Positions 1 to 10,540 of a stretch of DNA of 64,000 nucleotides are shown one piece after another. How positions within the stretch are numbered: position 1 is the first letter of the stretch; every line of letters starts with the position of its first letter. Below the pieces are notes generated by a model. That model was not told the origin of the DNA, made no database searches, and worked only from the letters and a program-made list of their open reading frames with translations. Location: assembly GCA_022494885.1 (NCBI GenBank), contig JAGVSM010002386.1, positions 1 to 64,000 on the forward strand, in the 5' to 3' direction. A program made the translations under genes and the position numbers. This DNA comes from Micrasema longulum (Eukaryota > Arthropoda > Insecta > Trichoptera > Brachycentridae).

Positions 1-572
1 AATTAGATGAATCTCACCCGCATAAATAAAGGTTTCAGCTCTTTAACTTCACAAACATCAACAGATAAAAAGAATTTAAGGAATATAGATGTTCAAATAT
101 AGGCAGAATGGTGAATGTTACACAGTGTGTAAAGTGGCCACTTAAACCAGCCATTGACAGGTCATATGCCCTGTAGTTGCCTAGACTTCTATATTATCTT
201 TTCTTAAATGTTCTTCATCTCTGTTGTAATATATTAATTAATTCATTTATTATTATTTGTTGATAAATTACCTGGTTCATGAAGAAGTATGGAAATTGAA
301 TAAATAACATTTTCAGGCGTTGCCTAGTATGTAGGTGAAATAATTCAATTAGATGAATCTCACCTGCATAAATAAAGGTTTCAGCTCTTTAACTTCACAA
401 ACATCAACATATGAAAAAATTGAAGGTATATAGATGTTCAAATGTGGGCTGAATGGTGAATGTTACACAAAGTGTAAATTGGCCACTTAATCCAGCCAAG
501 GACAGGTCATAAGCCCTGTAAATGCCTAGACTTTCATATTCCTTTCGCTGTTTATCTCTGTTGTAATATATA
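1..572 (-). repeat. FB-family repeat, two reverse units in tandem
   Basis: Two partial units of the high-copy FB family lie head to tail, and the left unit is cut by the window edge. Hallmark blocks of the reverse orientation are seen twice: ataaaggtttcagctcttta, then gtggccacttaa with ccagccat, then acaggtcat and cctagactt. The phrase attagatgaatctcacc recurs near positions 3 and 349, so the local period is about 347 bp, shorter than the usual 430 bp because of a deletion. It is non-coding, and short open frames inside it have no support. Confidence 0.85.
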
Positions 573-573
573 T

Positions 574-690
574 AGCCGAATTGTGGTCCCATGGTAGTAT
601 TGTGGACTCACGGACCAAAGGTCTGAGGTTCAACGCCAATCAATTTAAAATAAAAAAATACATGTAAATATTGATAAATCCCATAGGGGT
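574..690 (+). mobile_element. tRNA-derived SINE, family A (copy 1)
   Basis: The head reads ttgtggtcccatggtagtat, and the B-box-like element ggttcaacgcc follows 45 bp later, as expected for a RNA polymerase III promoter of tRNA origin. The same head occurs at 9.48 and 52.6 kb, and reversed at 31.3 and 33.0 kb. It joins directly to the end of the FB repeat. The body is poorly conserved and the right end is uncertain. Confidence 0.65.
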
Positions 691-704
691 TGAATCTAAA
701 TGAT

Positions 705-931
705 TTATTTATTCCCTTTCCGCACCTAATGGTGCTTAGAGCACAGCATTGGTACACCAATAGCAGCGTATCTTAATCATTTTTGTTACATGAAGGAAAG
801 ATAATCAGTATTACGGACTATGAAAAATTTTAGGGTAAAAACAATCCTTTTAAATAATCATGTCAGTAATCCAACCCTAGACCTCTTGCAGGGTAGGCAA
901 ACGAGCTGACCATTACACCACAAAGCTGACA
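705..931 (-). mobile_element. tRNA-derived SINE, family C (copy 1)
   Basis: The tRNA-like head is at the right end on the minus strand: on the plus strand gctgaccattacaccac is preceded by a degraded B box. The family body carries attccctttccgcacctaat and ggactatgaaa. Matching copies lie at 16.5, 31.3, 57.7 and 60.3 kb. Confidence 0.7.
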
Positions 932-935
932 AAGA

Positions 936-2160
936 TCTAATTCTTGTCTACAAAAAAATTCACCAACTCAAAATGTTATCGGAACTACAATATGTTATGA
1001 TTTATAATTATAATTTATTGACGAAAACTCTTGCGTTAAAAATGATCAAACCATTTCAGTTTAATAATAAAATTTAAAATAAAATATAATTTAGTTTAAT
1101 AATAAAAATATAAACGAAGATACTACGGATCTCAAGGATGAAAGGCTTAGGTTGATTTTACAAATCCTTTTTTTATCATTTTTATCTACTTCAATATCCT
1201 CGAAGTAAAATATAATTGAATTAAGGATTCAAGATAGTGCCAATACAAAGGATTGAGGATACGCGTCCAAACCACTTTTGAAGAAATTTCGCAAACAGAA
1301 ATTGGTCCCGGATTGATAACATCCATTTTGTTCCTTCCAAAAAGTAAAGAGAAAAACTTATGTACATATATTATTCATACTCGTTTGTTCCTTTTTTATT
1401 CCTTATTCGTTGAATAAAGAACTACCCTTATTCCCGGCCGAATGTCCTTGCGAATTGGGGTACAAAACGCAAAAAAGTACTGAAAACTCAAAGGGATGTT
1501 CGCTCATATAATGAAATCATTTTTCATTTTCAACGGTGATTTGTTTGAAATATTTTGTTCGTCCATGAATGTAAAAAATACATTTTTTCAGGAATTTTGG
1601 GCTGCTTTTTTTCAACGGAACGAATCTTATTTGTTATCATAGAATATAGTATAAAACTTCAAGGAAAGCAAATATATAAATTGTTTTACGATACTCAAAT
1701 ACAATCCTCGAAAAGTCCTTTTTTAGATATTTTCTTCTGCCGGCGGCAGTTCGAGAAAGCATCATTCAATTTATAAAATTTCCTACCGTTTTTTTTGGAA
1801 TTTAGGGCAGTAAACGAAAAAAGTCCTCAATACATTTGAATACGTTTTTGCGCTCATGACGAAACCTTTTTCGATGAAAGATGTTTTTAGCTAATGACTT
1901 AGGTATATTTTAAAATATTATTTTTTTGTACGTTCACATAATTTTCCATAAAAATGTTAATCATCTGTGTACATATAAAATACATTATACATGATTGATA
2001 ATATAATATGAGACACCGTACAAACAAAAATCTTTAAAAAAAATACGGTGCACAAATTCGAAACAGGCACAGATTATATATTTATTATTATATGAGTATA
2101 CTTTTCACTTTTACTTTTACATACATCTACCACCTGTATCTAATGAATGATTGTGGATTG
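936..2160. other. Unassigned AT-rich DNA
   Basis: I see no repeat-family hallmark and no convincing coding signal here. An open frame of 73 codons (1555-1776, plus) has no recognisable motif and I treat it as chance. Confidence 0.5.
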
Positions 2161-2448
2161 TGATTTTTTTTTGTAATAAATATAAATGTTTATAGAAGCT
2201 CAGAAAGAGGGGAGGAAGGTAAAGTAGGAAATATACCATTGTTTCTCCCTTTTATGTACTTTTTATTTCATTTTTATAGTTCTTTTTATTAGTATTGAAT
2301 TTTTTTCCCTTCTCCTTTTGTCTTCATAATAAACAAATCTGATTTCTGTAATTGGTCTTATTTTTGAAATTTGTTTTCTTGTATCTTTTTTCTGTTAAAA
2401 ATACTGTATGGTTTCCATAATAAATAATTAAATAAATAAATATACGGC
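2161..2448 (+). repeat. LINE 3'-tail-like sequence
   Basis: T-rich DNA ends in taataaataattaaataaat, the type of 3' tail shared by several LINE fragments in the window. No coding part is left. Confidence 0.35.
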
Positions 2449-2452
2449 GTAA

Positions 2453-2592
2453 GCTAATAACAACTCTGAATTGCTTGATAAGTTAGAACGATTGCAGAAT
2501 ATTTGTATTCGTTATATCTTTAATCTTCGCAAATTTGACCACATAACCAAGTATCGCACGCAACTACACTGGCTCAGTATCAGGCATAGAAG
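2453..2592 (+). mobile_element. LINE reverse transcriptase C-terminal fragment (jockey/CR1-like)
   Basis: An open plus-strand frame without a start codon reads LLDKLERLQNICIRYIFNLR then KFDHITKY and LHWLSIRHRR. This matches the conserved block after the reverse transcriptase domain of jockey/CR1-type LINEs (family pattern LERLQN-C-R-I, DHIT, LHWLPIR-RR). About 46 codons remain. It is truncated on both sides, and the right side passes straight into a reverse FB unit at about 2593, so one element has cut the other. It is a fossil. Confidence 0.7.
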
Positions 2593-2856
2593 AAATAAAG
2601 GTTTTCAGCTCTTTAACCTCACAAACATCAACAGTTGAAAGTAAATGTTACACAGTGTGTAAAGTGGCCACTTAAACCAGCCATTGACAGGTCATAAGCC
2701 CTGTAGATGCCTAGACTTCTATATTACCTTCTCTTAAATGTTCTTCATCTCTGTTGTAAAATGTTAATATAAACAGCTCCTCAGGGAGTTGAATCCAGTC
2801 CTTGTCTACAAAAATTTGGACAAACTCAAAATGTTGTTAAATGTATTTGTTTAGTA
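2593..2856 (-). repeat. FB-family repeat, reverse unit with its outer end
   Basis: This nearly complete reverse unit runs from ggttttcagctctttaacct through gtggccacttaaaccagcc and ctcagggagttgaatccag to the outer end caaactcaaaatgttgtt. Confidence 0.85.
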
Positions 2857-2979
2857 TATTGTATTTATTTTAAATTTTATTTTAATAGCATAATTAAACA
2901 TTTTTACAATTTAAAAAAAAAATCACTTGTTATATTTTTACAAAAACTAAAATCCCATCAAGCCACTTTCTGTAGCTTA

Positions 2980-3125
2980 TTTGTGAAATATGGGTGGAAT
3001 GGTGAATGTTAGTGTGTAAAGTGGCCACATAAACGAGCCAATGACATATCACAAGCCATGTAGATGCCTAGACTTCTATATTGCCTTCTCTAAAATGTTC
3101 TTCATCTCTGTTGTAATATGTTACT
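2980..3125 (-). repeat. FB-family repeat, partial reverse unit
   Basis: A partial copy with gtgtgtaaagtggccacat, agatgcctagacttctat and catctctgttgtaatatgtt. The outer end is missing. Confidence 0.75.
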
Positions 3126-3930
3126 ACATCTAGAAGTTAGAAAGTGTAGAAAGGTTTATTCTAGCAAGGTATTCTTGCTTGTTAACTGTCTTTAACATTG
3201 GCAAAAAAATGTTTTTTGGATTAAAGCGAAATAAAAATATTTGTTCCATTTAAAAATTCATTTTGACAGGAAGCATACAAAAAAATATTTAATATTTTAC
3301 TGGGTTTATGTGAAAAATATCGATGTCATTATTATGCCAAAAAATACGCATGAAATTATTTTTTATAGATACTGCCTGGTGTTTCCATTCAACATTGGAA
3401 CTTTTCAGAAATATCACTTCCTGAAACCTTTTTACGGGGATGATAATCACAAAGAATGAAAAAACTTTTTCATTCAAATAAAAGGCATAGACGTCTCGGG
3501 ACGAAAGTTTTCATTGGAATTGACGGAAATTTATAATCAACAATAAAAGAAACAAGAATCCTTTATTTCTTGCGGGAGAGGCGAAAGTCAATGCGTCGAA
3601 GTCTCCTAAAGTCAAAACTCTGAGGGATATTTCTCCCGACTACCGTCCTCGCTAAACTTCAACTTATCTTTGAATTCACAGAAAATAGATTTGTGACAGG
3701 CTTTATAGCGTTTAGGGGTCTTAGCTTTCTAGCGCCTTATTTATTTTACAAACAACCTCCAATTTGTACGTAGGAGTGGAGACTTGAATAACTTCAAGTA
3801 CTTAGGTAAAGTCAGATTTATATTTTTCAATACGGGCGTGTATTTGGTCTGGGCGTTTTTTTCCATTGAACTTTCATATCAGTTTTTCAGCTGCACGGAA
3901 CATAAACAGAATCTGAAAACAATGTTTAAA
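3126..3930. other. Unassigned DNA
   Basis: No family recognised. Two overlapping chance frames (3241-3477) carry no motif. The stretch around 3480-3720 is richer in G+C than its surroundings but has no long open frame. Confidence 0.45.
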
Positions 3931-4690
3931 TATGTCCAAATGCTTGCAGACTGACTGGATTTCCTCCCTAGGGAGTTATTCATATTTAAATTAATTGCAA
4001 CAGAGAGGAAAAACATTATTGAGAAGGAAATATGAAAGTCAAGGTATTTACAGGGCCTATGATCTTTCATTGGCTGGTTTAAGTGACAACTTTACACGCT
4101 GCGTAACATTCACCATTCTGTCCATGTTGAAACATCCACATTTACTCAACTCTTCCATCTGTTGACTTTTGTGAAGTAAAAGCAACAGAGAGGAAAAACA
4201 TTATTGAGAAGGAAATATGGAAGTCTAGGCATTTACAGAGCTTATAACCTGTCATTGACTGGCTTAAGTGGCCACTTTACACACTGTGTAACATTCACCA
4301 TTCTGCCCATGTTTAAACATCCACATTTCCTCAACTCTTCCATCTATTGACTTTTGTGAAGTAAAAGAGCTGAAACCTTTATTATGTGGGTGAGATTTAT
4401 CCGTCTGAACCAAATCACCTACTAGGCAACGCCTGAAAACTATTTTCCAATTTTTATACTTCTTCTTTTACCACCTAGTTAATTCAACAATGTTTGAGTT
4501 TGTCCAAACGCTTGCAGACTGGCTGGATTTCCTCCCTAGGAAGTTATTCATATTTAAATTAATTGCAACAGAGATGGAAAACATTATTGAGAATGAAATA
4601 TTGAAGTCTAGGCATTGACAGAGTTTATGACCTGTCATTGGCTGGTTTAAGTGGCCACTTGACACACTGTGTAACATTTACCATTCTGCC
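3931..4690 (+). repeat. FB-family repeat, three forward units (subfamily b)
   Basis: Three successive forward units, two of them partly deleted. Each has cattggctgg, ggccactttacacactgtg or a variant, and ccatctgttgacttttgtg. Subfamily b differs from subfamily a by ttcctccctaggaagttatt in place of aactccctggggagctg, and by ttgcaacagagagg in place of ttacaacagagatg. Open frames on the minus strand (3879-4070, 4468-4677, 4647-4832) are incidental. Confidence 0.85.
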
Positions 4691-4745
4691 CTAGGGAGGA
4701 AATCCAGCTAGTCTGCAAGCAATTGGACATACTCAAACATAGTGG
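4690..4745 (-). repeat. FB-family repeat, reverse outer end joined to forward array
   Basis: cctagggaggaaatccag, then tctgcaagcaattggacata and ctcaaacat: the reverse outer end follows directly on the forward array, a forward-to-reverse junction. Confidence 0.75.
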
Positions 4746-4797
4746 AAGAAATTTACCTTTAAAAAATGTGATTAATTTTATAAAAAAGCAATCAGTC

Positions 4798-4980
4798 AAA
4801 AAATTTCTCGAACTCATATTTAATATGTCCATCTTTAGCCTGCAGTACTATTTTAATACGTTTTGGCATTGATTCTACTAATGATTTAAAGTTATTGTAC
4901 ACTTCAACTATCGACCTGAGCAACTTAATTTTGGTTGTGCAAACCATATTCCTAAATCTCATCTTGCAGATGGACAACAA
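4798..4980 (-). mobile_element. Tc1-like transposase C-terminal remnant
   Basis: The minus-strand frame includes SLVESMPKRIKIVLQAKDGH followed by IKY. This matches the C-terminus of Tc1-type transposases (family pattern LV-SMPRR, a short linker, AKGG-TKY), which lies after the DDE catalytic domain. No catalytic aspartate block is left and no terminal repeat was found. Length is about 60 codons against roughly 340 for a full protein. Origin from another Tc1-related group cannot be excluded. Confidence 0.6.
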
Positions 4981-4985
4981 ATGAC

Positions 4986-5600
4986 GGCAAAAAACAAAAA
5001 TACGAGACCTTGATTTCGTCGATTATAGTTAGGCATTATCAGTCAGACGTCCGACGAGAGGCATTTGTGAGAGAATGACAGAAAAACTATATTTAATACA
5101 TATTCATTAAGTCGCTCTTCCTTTGCATATAATTTTAAGAGTATTAAGTAAAAATGTTGTTTGAAAACTCGAAAAATAAAAGTTTTCTCCTTTATTCAAA
5201 TCCAAAAAAACTTATCTCGTTGTTAAGTTTATATAAAATAATTATCAGAATATAAGTTTGTACATCACAACTCAGAAAACCTATTCAAAACCCCAAGCTG
5301 AATACATTCGGAAGTAGTCAAAACAAATGACGATTTTTGAATCAGACTTTAGGGGCGGAAGTGGAAATAAGACGACCGGATGTGGAATGACATGAGGCTT
5401 TGTTTCAACGCCAAAAAACTTTTACCCCATAAAAAGAGACACAAATTCCTATTCAAGATAAATTGCATTTTATTTTAGATAACGATTTGTTTTTTCATGG
5501 GGAAGGCGTTATAGATGATAAAACCTACATCCATAAGAAAAATAATAAAAACAAAAAATAAAGAAACGTGTATTTTCAATCGTAAGAAAATTATTATTAA
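4986..5600. other. Unassigned DNA
   Basis: No hallmark of any family in the window and no coding signal. The block 5340-5410 is somewhat purine- and G-rich. Confidence 0.4.
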
Positions 5601-5604
5601 AATA

Positions 5605-5710
5605 GTAGCCACTTAAACCAGCCAATGACAGGTCATAAGCCCTGTGGATGCCTGAACCTCTATATTACTTTATCTAAAATGTTCTCTTCATCTTAGTTGT
5701 AATATGTTGA
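5605..5710 (-). repeat. FB-family repeat, partial reverse unit
   Basis: gtagccacttaaaccagcca, tgacaggtcataagccctgt and cttagttgtaatatgtt are present; both ends are truncated. Confidence 0.75.
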
Positions 5711-6825
5711 TCTTAATAATGTAATGATTTGAATGTTAACTTTTCTCCATACATGGACATATTTCAGATATGTTAATGTCTAAAAAAAAATTATAGAAAC
5801 AAAAATTAACTAAAAATCTACACTATACTATGAAGAGAGGAGGTCATTAAATGGATCCAAAAGCCCAGTATCCACTCATAGTTGTTATTGAATCCTGGAA
5901 GAGCCTATAAGGTGTGCATAAAAGTAAGTTTAAAAAAGCAAATAAAGGATATTATAATCTTCTCTGTCGCATGTGCAGAAAGTACAATAAAGTACAAAAG
6001 CACAACGCAAAAGATAAAGATATTTTAGGAAATAACGTTATTTTAAAAACGGTTTTTTTTTTTCATTATTTTTAAATGATTTCATTATCTTTTATACTTT
6101 ATTCTTATTTTTATTTATTTATTTGTAGGGACTTCAAGTTCACCCGAAAATAGATGCTCACTATCAGCTGACCTACTTGCATATTAAGGATGATGCAGAA
6201 ACGAAATTTCACATTTCCTGTGTGTAATCAATTGATTGCTAAAACGCCTAAATTGCTGATAAGAAATTGTTGCTGACATGCGCGGATATCGACCATATCA
6301 ATAAAATCACTGACAGCTAAGGAAGTGGATGACAAAATCAAGTTCCCACCACGAAGTAAAGTGAACACTAGTCAATATGTAAGTAATAATAACTTAAGTC
6401 ACACTGTTTGAAATCACCGTCAAACTGCTACAACAAGTAGTCTAATTATTTAGTCCATGCAGTGAACTCCAGCAAATAGTCCAGTTCAGTGATTCAACAT
6501 AAAACATCTACGCAGCTAATCTTTCAGTAACTTTGTTTATACGACAAAGCGTATAATCGTTTTCTTCTGTCATCTCCAACTGGATTAGAGCTCCCATGTT
6601 TCATCAACGCATTCAAATCCTACATATTGTTTGTAACACATTGCATACTGCGAACAATTTTCAAGGGTGGCTGGTCTGGAAATATTAAATATCTTGCTGG
6701 TTATCTATGTTTGTAAATATGTGCAATTGTCTGTTATTGTTCCTTGGATTTTTTTTTAAAATGTGAGTGGCGTTAAAGATGTATGGCCAAATTTAACATT
6801 CAAATCATCTAAACATTATTTAGAT
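5711..6825. other. Unassigned DNA with weak exon-like pieces
   Basis: No repeat family recognised. A pyrimidine-rich tract ending tttatttgtag at about 6128 is followed by about 32 open codons, and about 30 open codons end at tcaatatgtaagt (6380), which resembles a splice donor. Neither piece has a recognisable protein match, so I do not call a gene. Confidence 0.3.
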
Positions 6826-6827
6826 TG

Positions 6828-7292
6828 ACATATTACAACTAAGATGAAGAACATTTAAGAGAAGGTAATATAGAAGTCCAGGCATCCACAGGGCTTATGA
6901 CCTGTCATTGGCTGGTTTAAGTGGCTACTTTACACACTGTGTAACATTCACCATATTTTATACTATGTATTTTATCCACCCATAATTAAACATCTTCATC
7001 ATATTCCTTCAATTCTTTCATCTGTTGATGTTTGTGAAGTTAATGAGCTGAAACCTTTATTTATGCGGGTGGGATTCATCTAATTGAATTATTTCACCTA
7101 CACACTAAGCAACGCCTGAATGTCATTTTTTAATTTCTATACTTCTTCATGGACCAGGTGGATTTATCAGCAATATTTTGAGTTTGTCCAAATTTTTGTA
7201 GACAAGGACTGGATTCAACTCCCTGGGGAGCTGTTTATATTAACATATTACAACTGATATGAAGAACATTTTAGAGAAGGTAATGTAGAAGA
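6828..7292 (+). repeat. FB-family repeat, forward array (subfamily a)
   Basis: A forward unit from acatattacaactaagatg to accaggtggatttatcagca, continuing without a break into the start of a second unit (aatattttgagtttgtcc, aactccctggggagctg). This shows that the end of one unit is the start of the next. Confidence 0.9.
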
Positions 7293-7598
7293 TTATTTAG
7301 ATGTAACACAGTCTGTCTATGTTCAGCGTTCATGAAAGAAGATGAAAATATGTGTTTTAGTTGTCAACTCAGAAGTTAGTTAGTTAGTTGTAGTGATTAT
7401 CCAGGAAGTTCATAATAAAGAGCTTCAATGATTAAACGGAATGTATTTGCTGGGAGCTGTCGGCGTAGAAAAGAGAGCGATCTGTGTGGCGTTTTTTGTT
7501 TTATAATGTTTGACAGCGCCCTCTGTTGACCGGTATGATGAACCCTTTCAAAACCCATTCACCGCTTTTATTTGTTTGCCTCCTCTTTTACAGTAAAA

Positions 7599-7770
7599 GC
7601 TGCTAGATTATGAAATAATCTACCCACTAATGTCAGAGACGCCACTTCTTTATTAAGGTACCTTCAAATCACGTATTAAATGGCACTTCCGAAATATTAA
7701 TGTTTTTCATTTTTCCTCCCTCTTTCCTAACCTCTTTATCCCTTTCTCTCTTCATAGTATAGTGTAAATA
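7599..7770 (+). mobile_element. CR1-like LINE C-terminal remnant and 3' UTR
   Basis: The frame reads AARL, a stop in place of the family's tryptophan, then NNLPTNVRDATSLLRYL. After a frameshift it continues KSRIKWHFRNIN. This is the C-terminal signature of CR1-type LINEs (AARLWNNLP, then LFKSRLK-HLF). Only the last 40-odd codons remain, with a point stop and a frameshift, so it is dead. Confidence 0.65.
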
Positions 7771-8480
7771 TTTAGTCATTTTTTACAAACTTCCTCAAAA
7801 ATATAAAGACTAATCAATATTTTGTTCTATAACGAAAATATTGGTAAACTAACAATATGTTCATATATCACTGATTTCCTAAAATTGAACGAATTGGGTA
7901 GGTAGAAAGATATTGCCCTAAGTAAATATGCCTGCCCTTATGCGTATGTTTGTAAACTGCATATGTGGGTATATAAAGTGTTTTGAAGAAAGAACTGTAT
8001 TCTTCATCTGCTACGACACAAAAATCATAAAGCTTTAAATACGAATTCTATAATTTTCGAATTACATCAGTTTCAAATTTACAGTTTTAGGTTCGCTTAA
8101 TACAATCTAACGTTAATAAACAGAATATGAAATTGTAAGAAAACTTGTTTATTTAAGAAACAGTTTCCATTCTAGAAAGTTCTTGATATTTATTAATTTT
8201 CATTTAAAACCTTTTGAAATTTGAATACAAAGCGAACTTTAAGTACAGTTAATATGGTGGAATTTAATTAAACATTTTTAATCGAAATTAAAATTAATGG
8301 TCTTTCATAAACAAAAAATAACTACATATAGTCAATAAAAAATGTTTATTTTATTTTATGTACAAGTAAAAGTATCGATAATTAGATAAATTAAATTACT
8401 TTTGTAAGTGAAAGTTATGAAAAATACCTCAACACTCAGTTCAAAGCAGAAACAAATAAATAAAATCTTTTACTCTTTCT
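7771..8480. other. Unassigned AT-rich DNA
   Basis: No coding signal or family hallmark. AT-rich runs with no clear tandem order. Confidence 0.45.
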
Positions 8481-8483
8481 TTT

Positions 8484-8668
8484 ATGTTCCAACAATATTT
8501 TGAGTTTGTCCAAATTTTTGTGGAAAAGGACTGGATTCAACTTCCGGGATAGCTGTTAACATTAACATGTTACAACAGAGATGAAGAACATTTTAGAGAA
8601 GGAAATATAGAAGTCTAGGCATCTACAGGACTTATGACTTGTCATTGGCTGGTTTGAGTGGCCACTGG
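8484..8668 (+). repeat. FB-family repeat, forward arm with outer end
   Basis: It starts at the outer end ccaacaatattttgagtttg and runs to gtggccact, where a (TATG)-rich stretch and a LINE tail begin. The matching reverse arm resumes at 8917. Confidence 0.85.
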
Positions 8669-8735
8669 ATATATGTGTATATGTATGTGTATATGAGTGT
8701 ATGTGTGTATGTATATGTATCAAAATGTGTATACG
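8669..8735. repeat. TATG/TGTA-rich simple repeat
   Basis: Degenerate atatgtgtatatgtatgtgt-type microsatellite at the left edge of the LINE tail. Confidence 0.7.
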
Positions 8736-8754
8736 AGTAAGTTCATATTTTATT

Positions 8755-8905
8755 AGTCTGTGCTTTCTATTAACTTGTAAACTATTATCATGTATTAAAA
8801 TGTAATTGCCTAGCTTAGAACGGCAGGATTTGTACCCTTGTTAGCTGGGCAAAGTGAACATAAAATTGTTCTAATAATAAAAGGTATAAATAAATAAAAT
8901 ACAAT
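8755..8905 (+). mobile_element. LINE 3' tail (GCTGGGCAAAG family)
   Basis: aattgcctagcttagaacgg and ttgttagctgggcaaagtg, followed by an A-rich end taaataaataaaat. The same tail lies reversed at 61.2 kb. The coding part is absent. It separates the forward and reverse FB arms. Confidence 0.6.
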
Positions 8906-8914
8906 AAAATAAAA

Positions 8915-9008
8915 ATTAGCCAATGGAACGGTCATAAGCCCTGTAGTTGCCTAGACTTCTATAGTACTTTCTCTAAAATGTTTTTCGTCTTTGTTGTAAT
9001 ATGTCAAT
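8915..9008 (-). repeat. FB-family repeat, reverse arm
   Basis: ttagccaatggaacggtcat, agccctgtagttgcctagac and tttgttgtaatatgtc. This is the reverse partner of the forward arm at 8484, with a LINE tail between them. Confidence 0.75.
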
Positions 9009-9404
9009 TATATTCAACTATTAGATTTAGTTCGGCTCAAACAACGTCATTAATTCGTATTCAGATATTGAAAGAGGATACCGAAATTCGCAACAAAGAG
9101 ATAAATAACAGTAATTAAAGTATATTGTGTTGCATGTGTTTATAATTGAATCAATTCCACCGCATTGATAATGAGTTGAAATCCGAACATGGTGTATAAA
9201 ATCAGAGGTTTCATTATTTGTTTCCCAATTAAAATAAATGTTTTTACGGATAAATTCATTCATTATAAAATATATATTTTTGTTATTTTTACTTATTTTA
9301 GCACTAAACATAGTGATTGCTAATTTAAATATTTTAATCGAAGCTAAGCTGGCAATACACAACATAGTTTAGGTCCCAACGTGCGTCTCTATCTGAATAA
9401 AAAA

Positions 9405-9771
9405 ATATACCAATTAAATTGTAATGATTGCGATTCAATCTACATTGGAAAAACTAAAAGTCGAATAAAAATCGAATCGGGTTGTGGTCCTGTGGCTAGT
9501 GTCTCGGACTCACGGACCAAAGTTCCGTGGTTCGAATCCTACTCTACCCCAACTTGATTCCCATTTTCTAATTGTGAGTTATTTACAACTCGTTGAAAAT
9601 GGCCCTCAAAATTAAATATTTCGGTAAATCATAACAACGCAAATATTTCTTTTTTAACATTAAAAATAAAAAGGAAACTTTAATACTAAAGTAAAAGAAC
9701 ACTTAAGATGCTTAAATAATAATAATTTTTCTGAATTCGCAAATCATCTGATAGAAAATAAGTTCGAATAA
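9405..9771 (+). mobile_element. Penelope-like element, GIY-YIG endonuclease remnant split by a SINE
   Basis: The frame from 9405 reads IYQLNCNDCDSIYIGKT and on to about 9476. The same domain resumes at 9694 with KEHLRCLNNNNFSEFANHL, ending at a stop at 9769. CNDC followed by the IYIGKT block is the N-terminal hallmark of the GIY-YIG nuclease of Penelope-like retroelements, which nicks the target DNA for retrotransposition. A family-A SINE (9477-9690) interrupts it. The second half is nearly the same in wording as the intact copy at 22.44 kb (NNNFSEFANHLI). No reverse transcriptase part was found upstream. Confidence 0.75.
9477..9690 (+). mobile_element. tRNA-derived SINE, family A (copy 2, best preserved)
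   Basis: Head gggttgtggtcctgtggcta, B box ggttcgaatcctactct, then a body with gagttatttacaactcgttg and gaaaatggccctcaaaatta, matched in reverse at 31.13 kb. It is inserted inside the Penelope GIY-YIG sequence, so it is younger than that element. Confidence 0.85.
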
Positions 9772-9867
9772 GGTTTAATTTAATATTAGATCTGGCTGTT
9801 TTCGGCAAAATTCATATTTTAGGTGTAGTCAGCCAGACTTCAAAATCACGAAAATTCCTTCAACACA

Positions 9868-10210
9868 TAAATGAATTAATTAATATATTACAACAGAGAT
9901 GAAGAACATTTAAGAAAAGATAATATAGAAGTCTAGGTATCTACGGGGCTTATGACCTGTCAATGGCTGGTTTAAGTGGCCACTTTACACACTGTGTAAC
10001 ATTCACCATTCTGCCTATATTTGAACATCTATATTCCTTCAATTCTTTCATCTGTTGATGTTTGTGAAGTTAAAGAGGTGAAACCTTTATTCATGCAGGT
10101 GAGATTCATCTAATTGAATTATTTCACCTACATACTAGGCAACGCCTGAAAATGTTATTTTTTCAATTTCTATACTTCTTCATGGACCAGGTAATTTATC
10201 AACAATATTT
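9868..10210 (+). repeat. FB-family repeat, complete forward unit
   Basis: A forward unit from atatattacaacagagatg through ggccactttacacactgtg, gttgatgtttgtgaagttaa and aggcaacgcctgaaaatg to ttatcaacaatatttt. Confidence 0.9.
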
Positions 10211-10366
10211 TCTCATAAGCCCTGTAGATGCCTAGACTTCTATATTATCTTTTCTTAAATGTTCTTCATCTCTGTTGTAATATATTAATATAAACAGCTC
10301 CCCAGGGAGTTGAATCCAGTCCTTGTCCACAAAAATTTGGACACACTCAAAATATTGTTGTTAAAT
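10211..10366 (-). repeat. FB-family repeat, reverse arm joined to forward unit
   Basis: It starts ctcataagccctgtagatgc directly after the forward unit and ends at the outer end cactcaaaatattgttgtta. It includes the intact ccccagggagttgaatccag block. Together with the forward unit it forms a foldback. Confidence 0.9.
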
Positions 10367-10479
10367 GAATTAATTTGAAGTTTTAAAATATAATAATTAG
10401 GTGATTCTTTTCAATTAAGTTTCGTTATTTAAATATAAAATGACATATTCAAAACATAATGATTCAACATACATCAGAG

Positions 10480-10540
10480 GGCTGGCTGTTTTCTGCAAAA
10501 TGCATATTTAATGTTGCATAGACTTTAAAAATCATTCAAT
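10480..10540 (+). repeat. Flank duplication of 9785-9845
   Basis: ggctgttttctgcaaaatgc and agactttaaaaatca repeat, with changes, the sequence ggctgttttcggcaaaattc and agacttcaaaatcac that lies to the left of the FB foldback. The foldback is therefore bracketed by a short diverged direct repeat about 700 bp apart. Confidence 0.5.

Noticed and set aside
404..592. Short frames within FB repeats as genes (also 4468-4980, 21746-21931, 22121-22324, 26990-27184, 32103-32366)
   Set aside because: The frames change among copies of the repeat and show no codon conservation. Only the Tc1 fragment at 4798-4980, which lies outside FB, has a protein match.
9477..9560. Functional tRNA gene
   Set aside because: The same head with the same body occurs at other loci, so it is a SINE.
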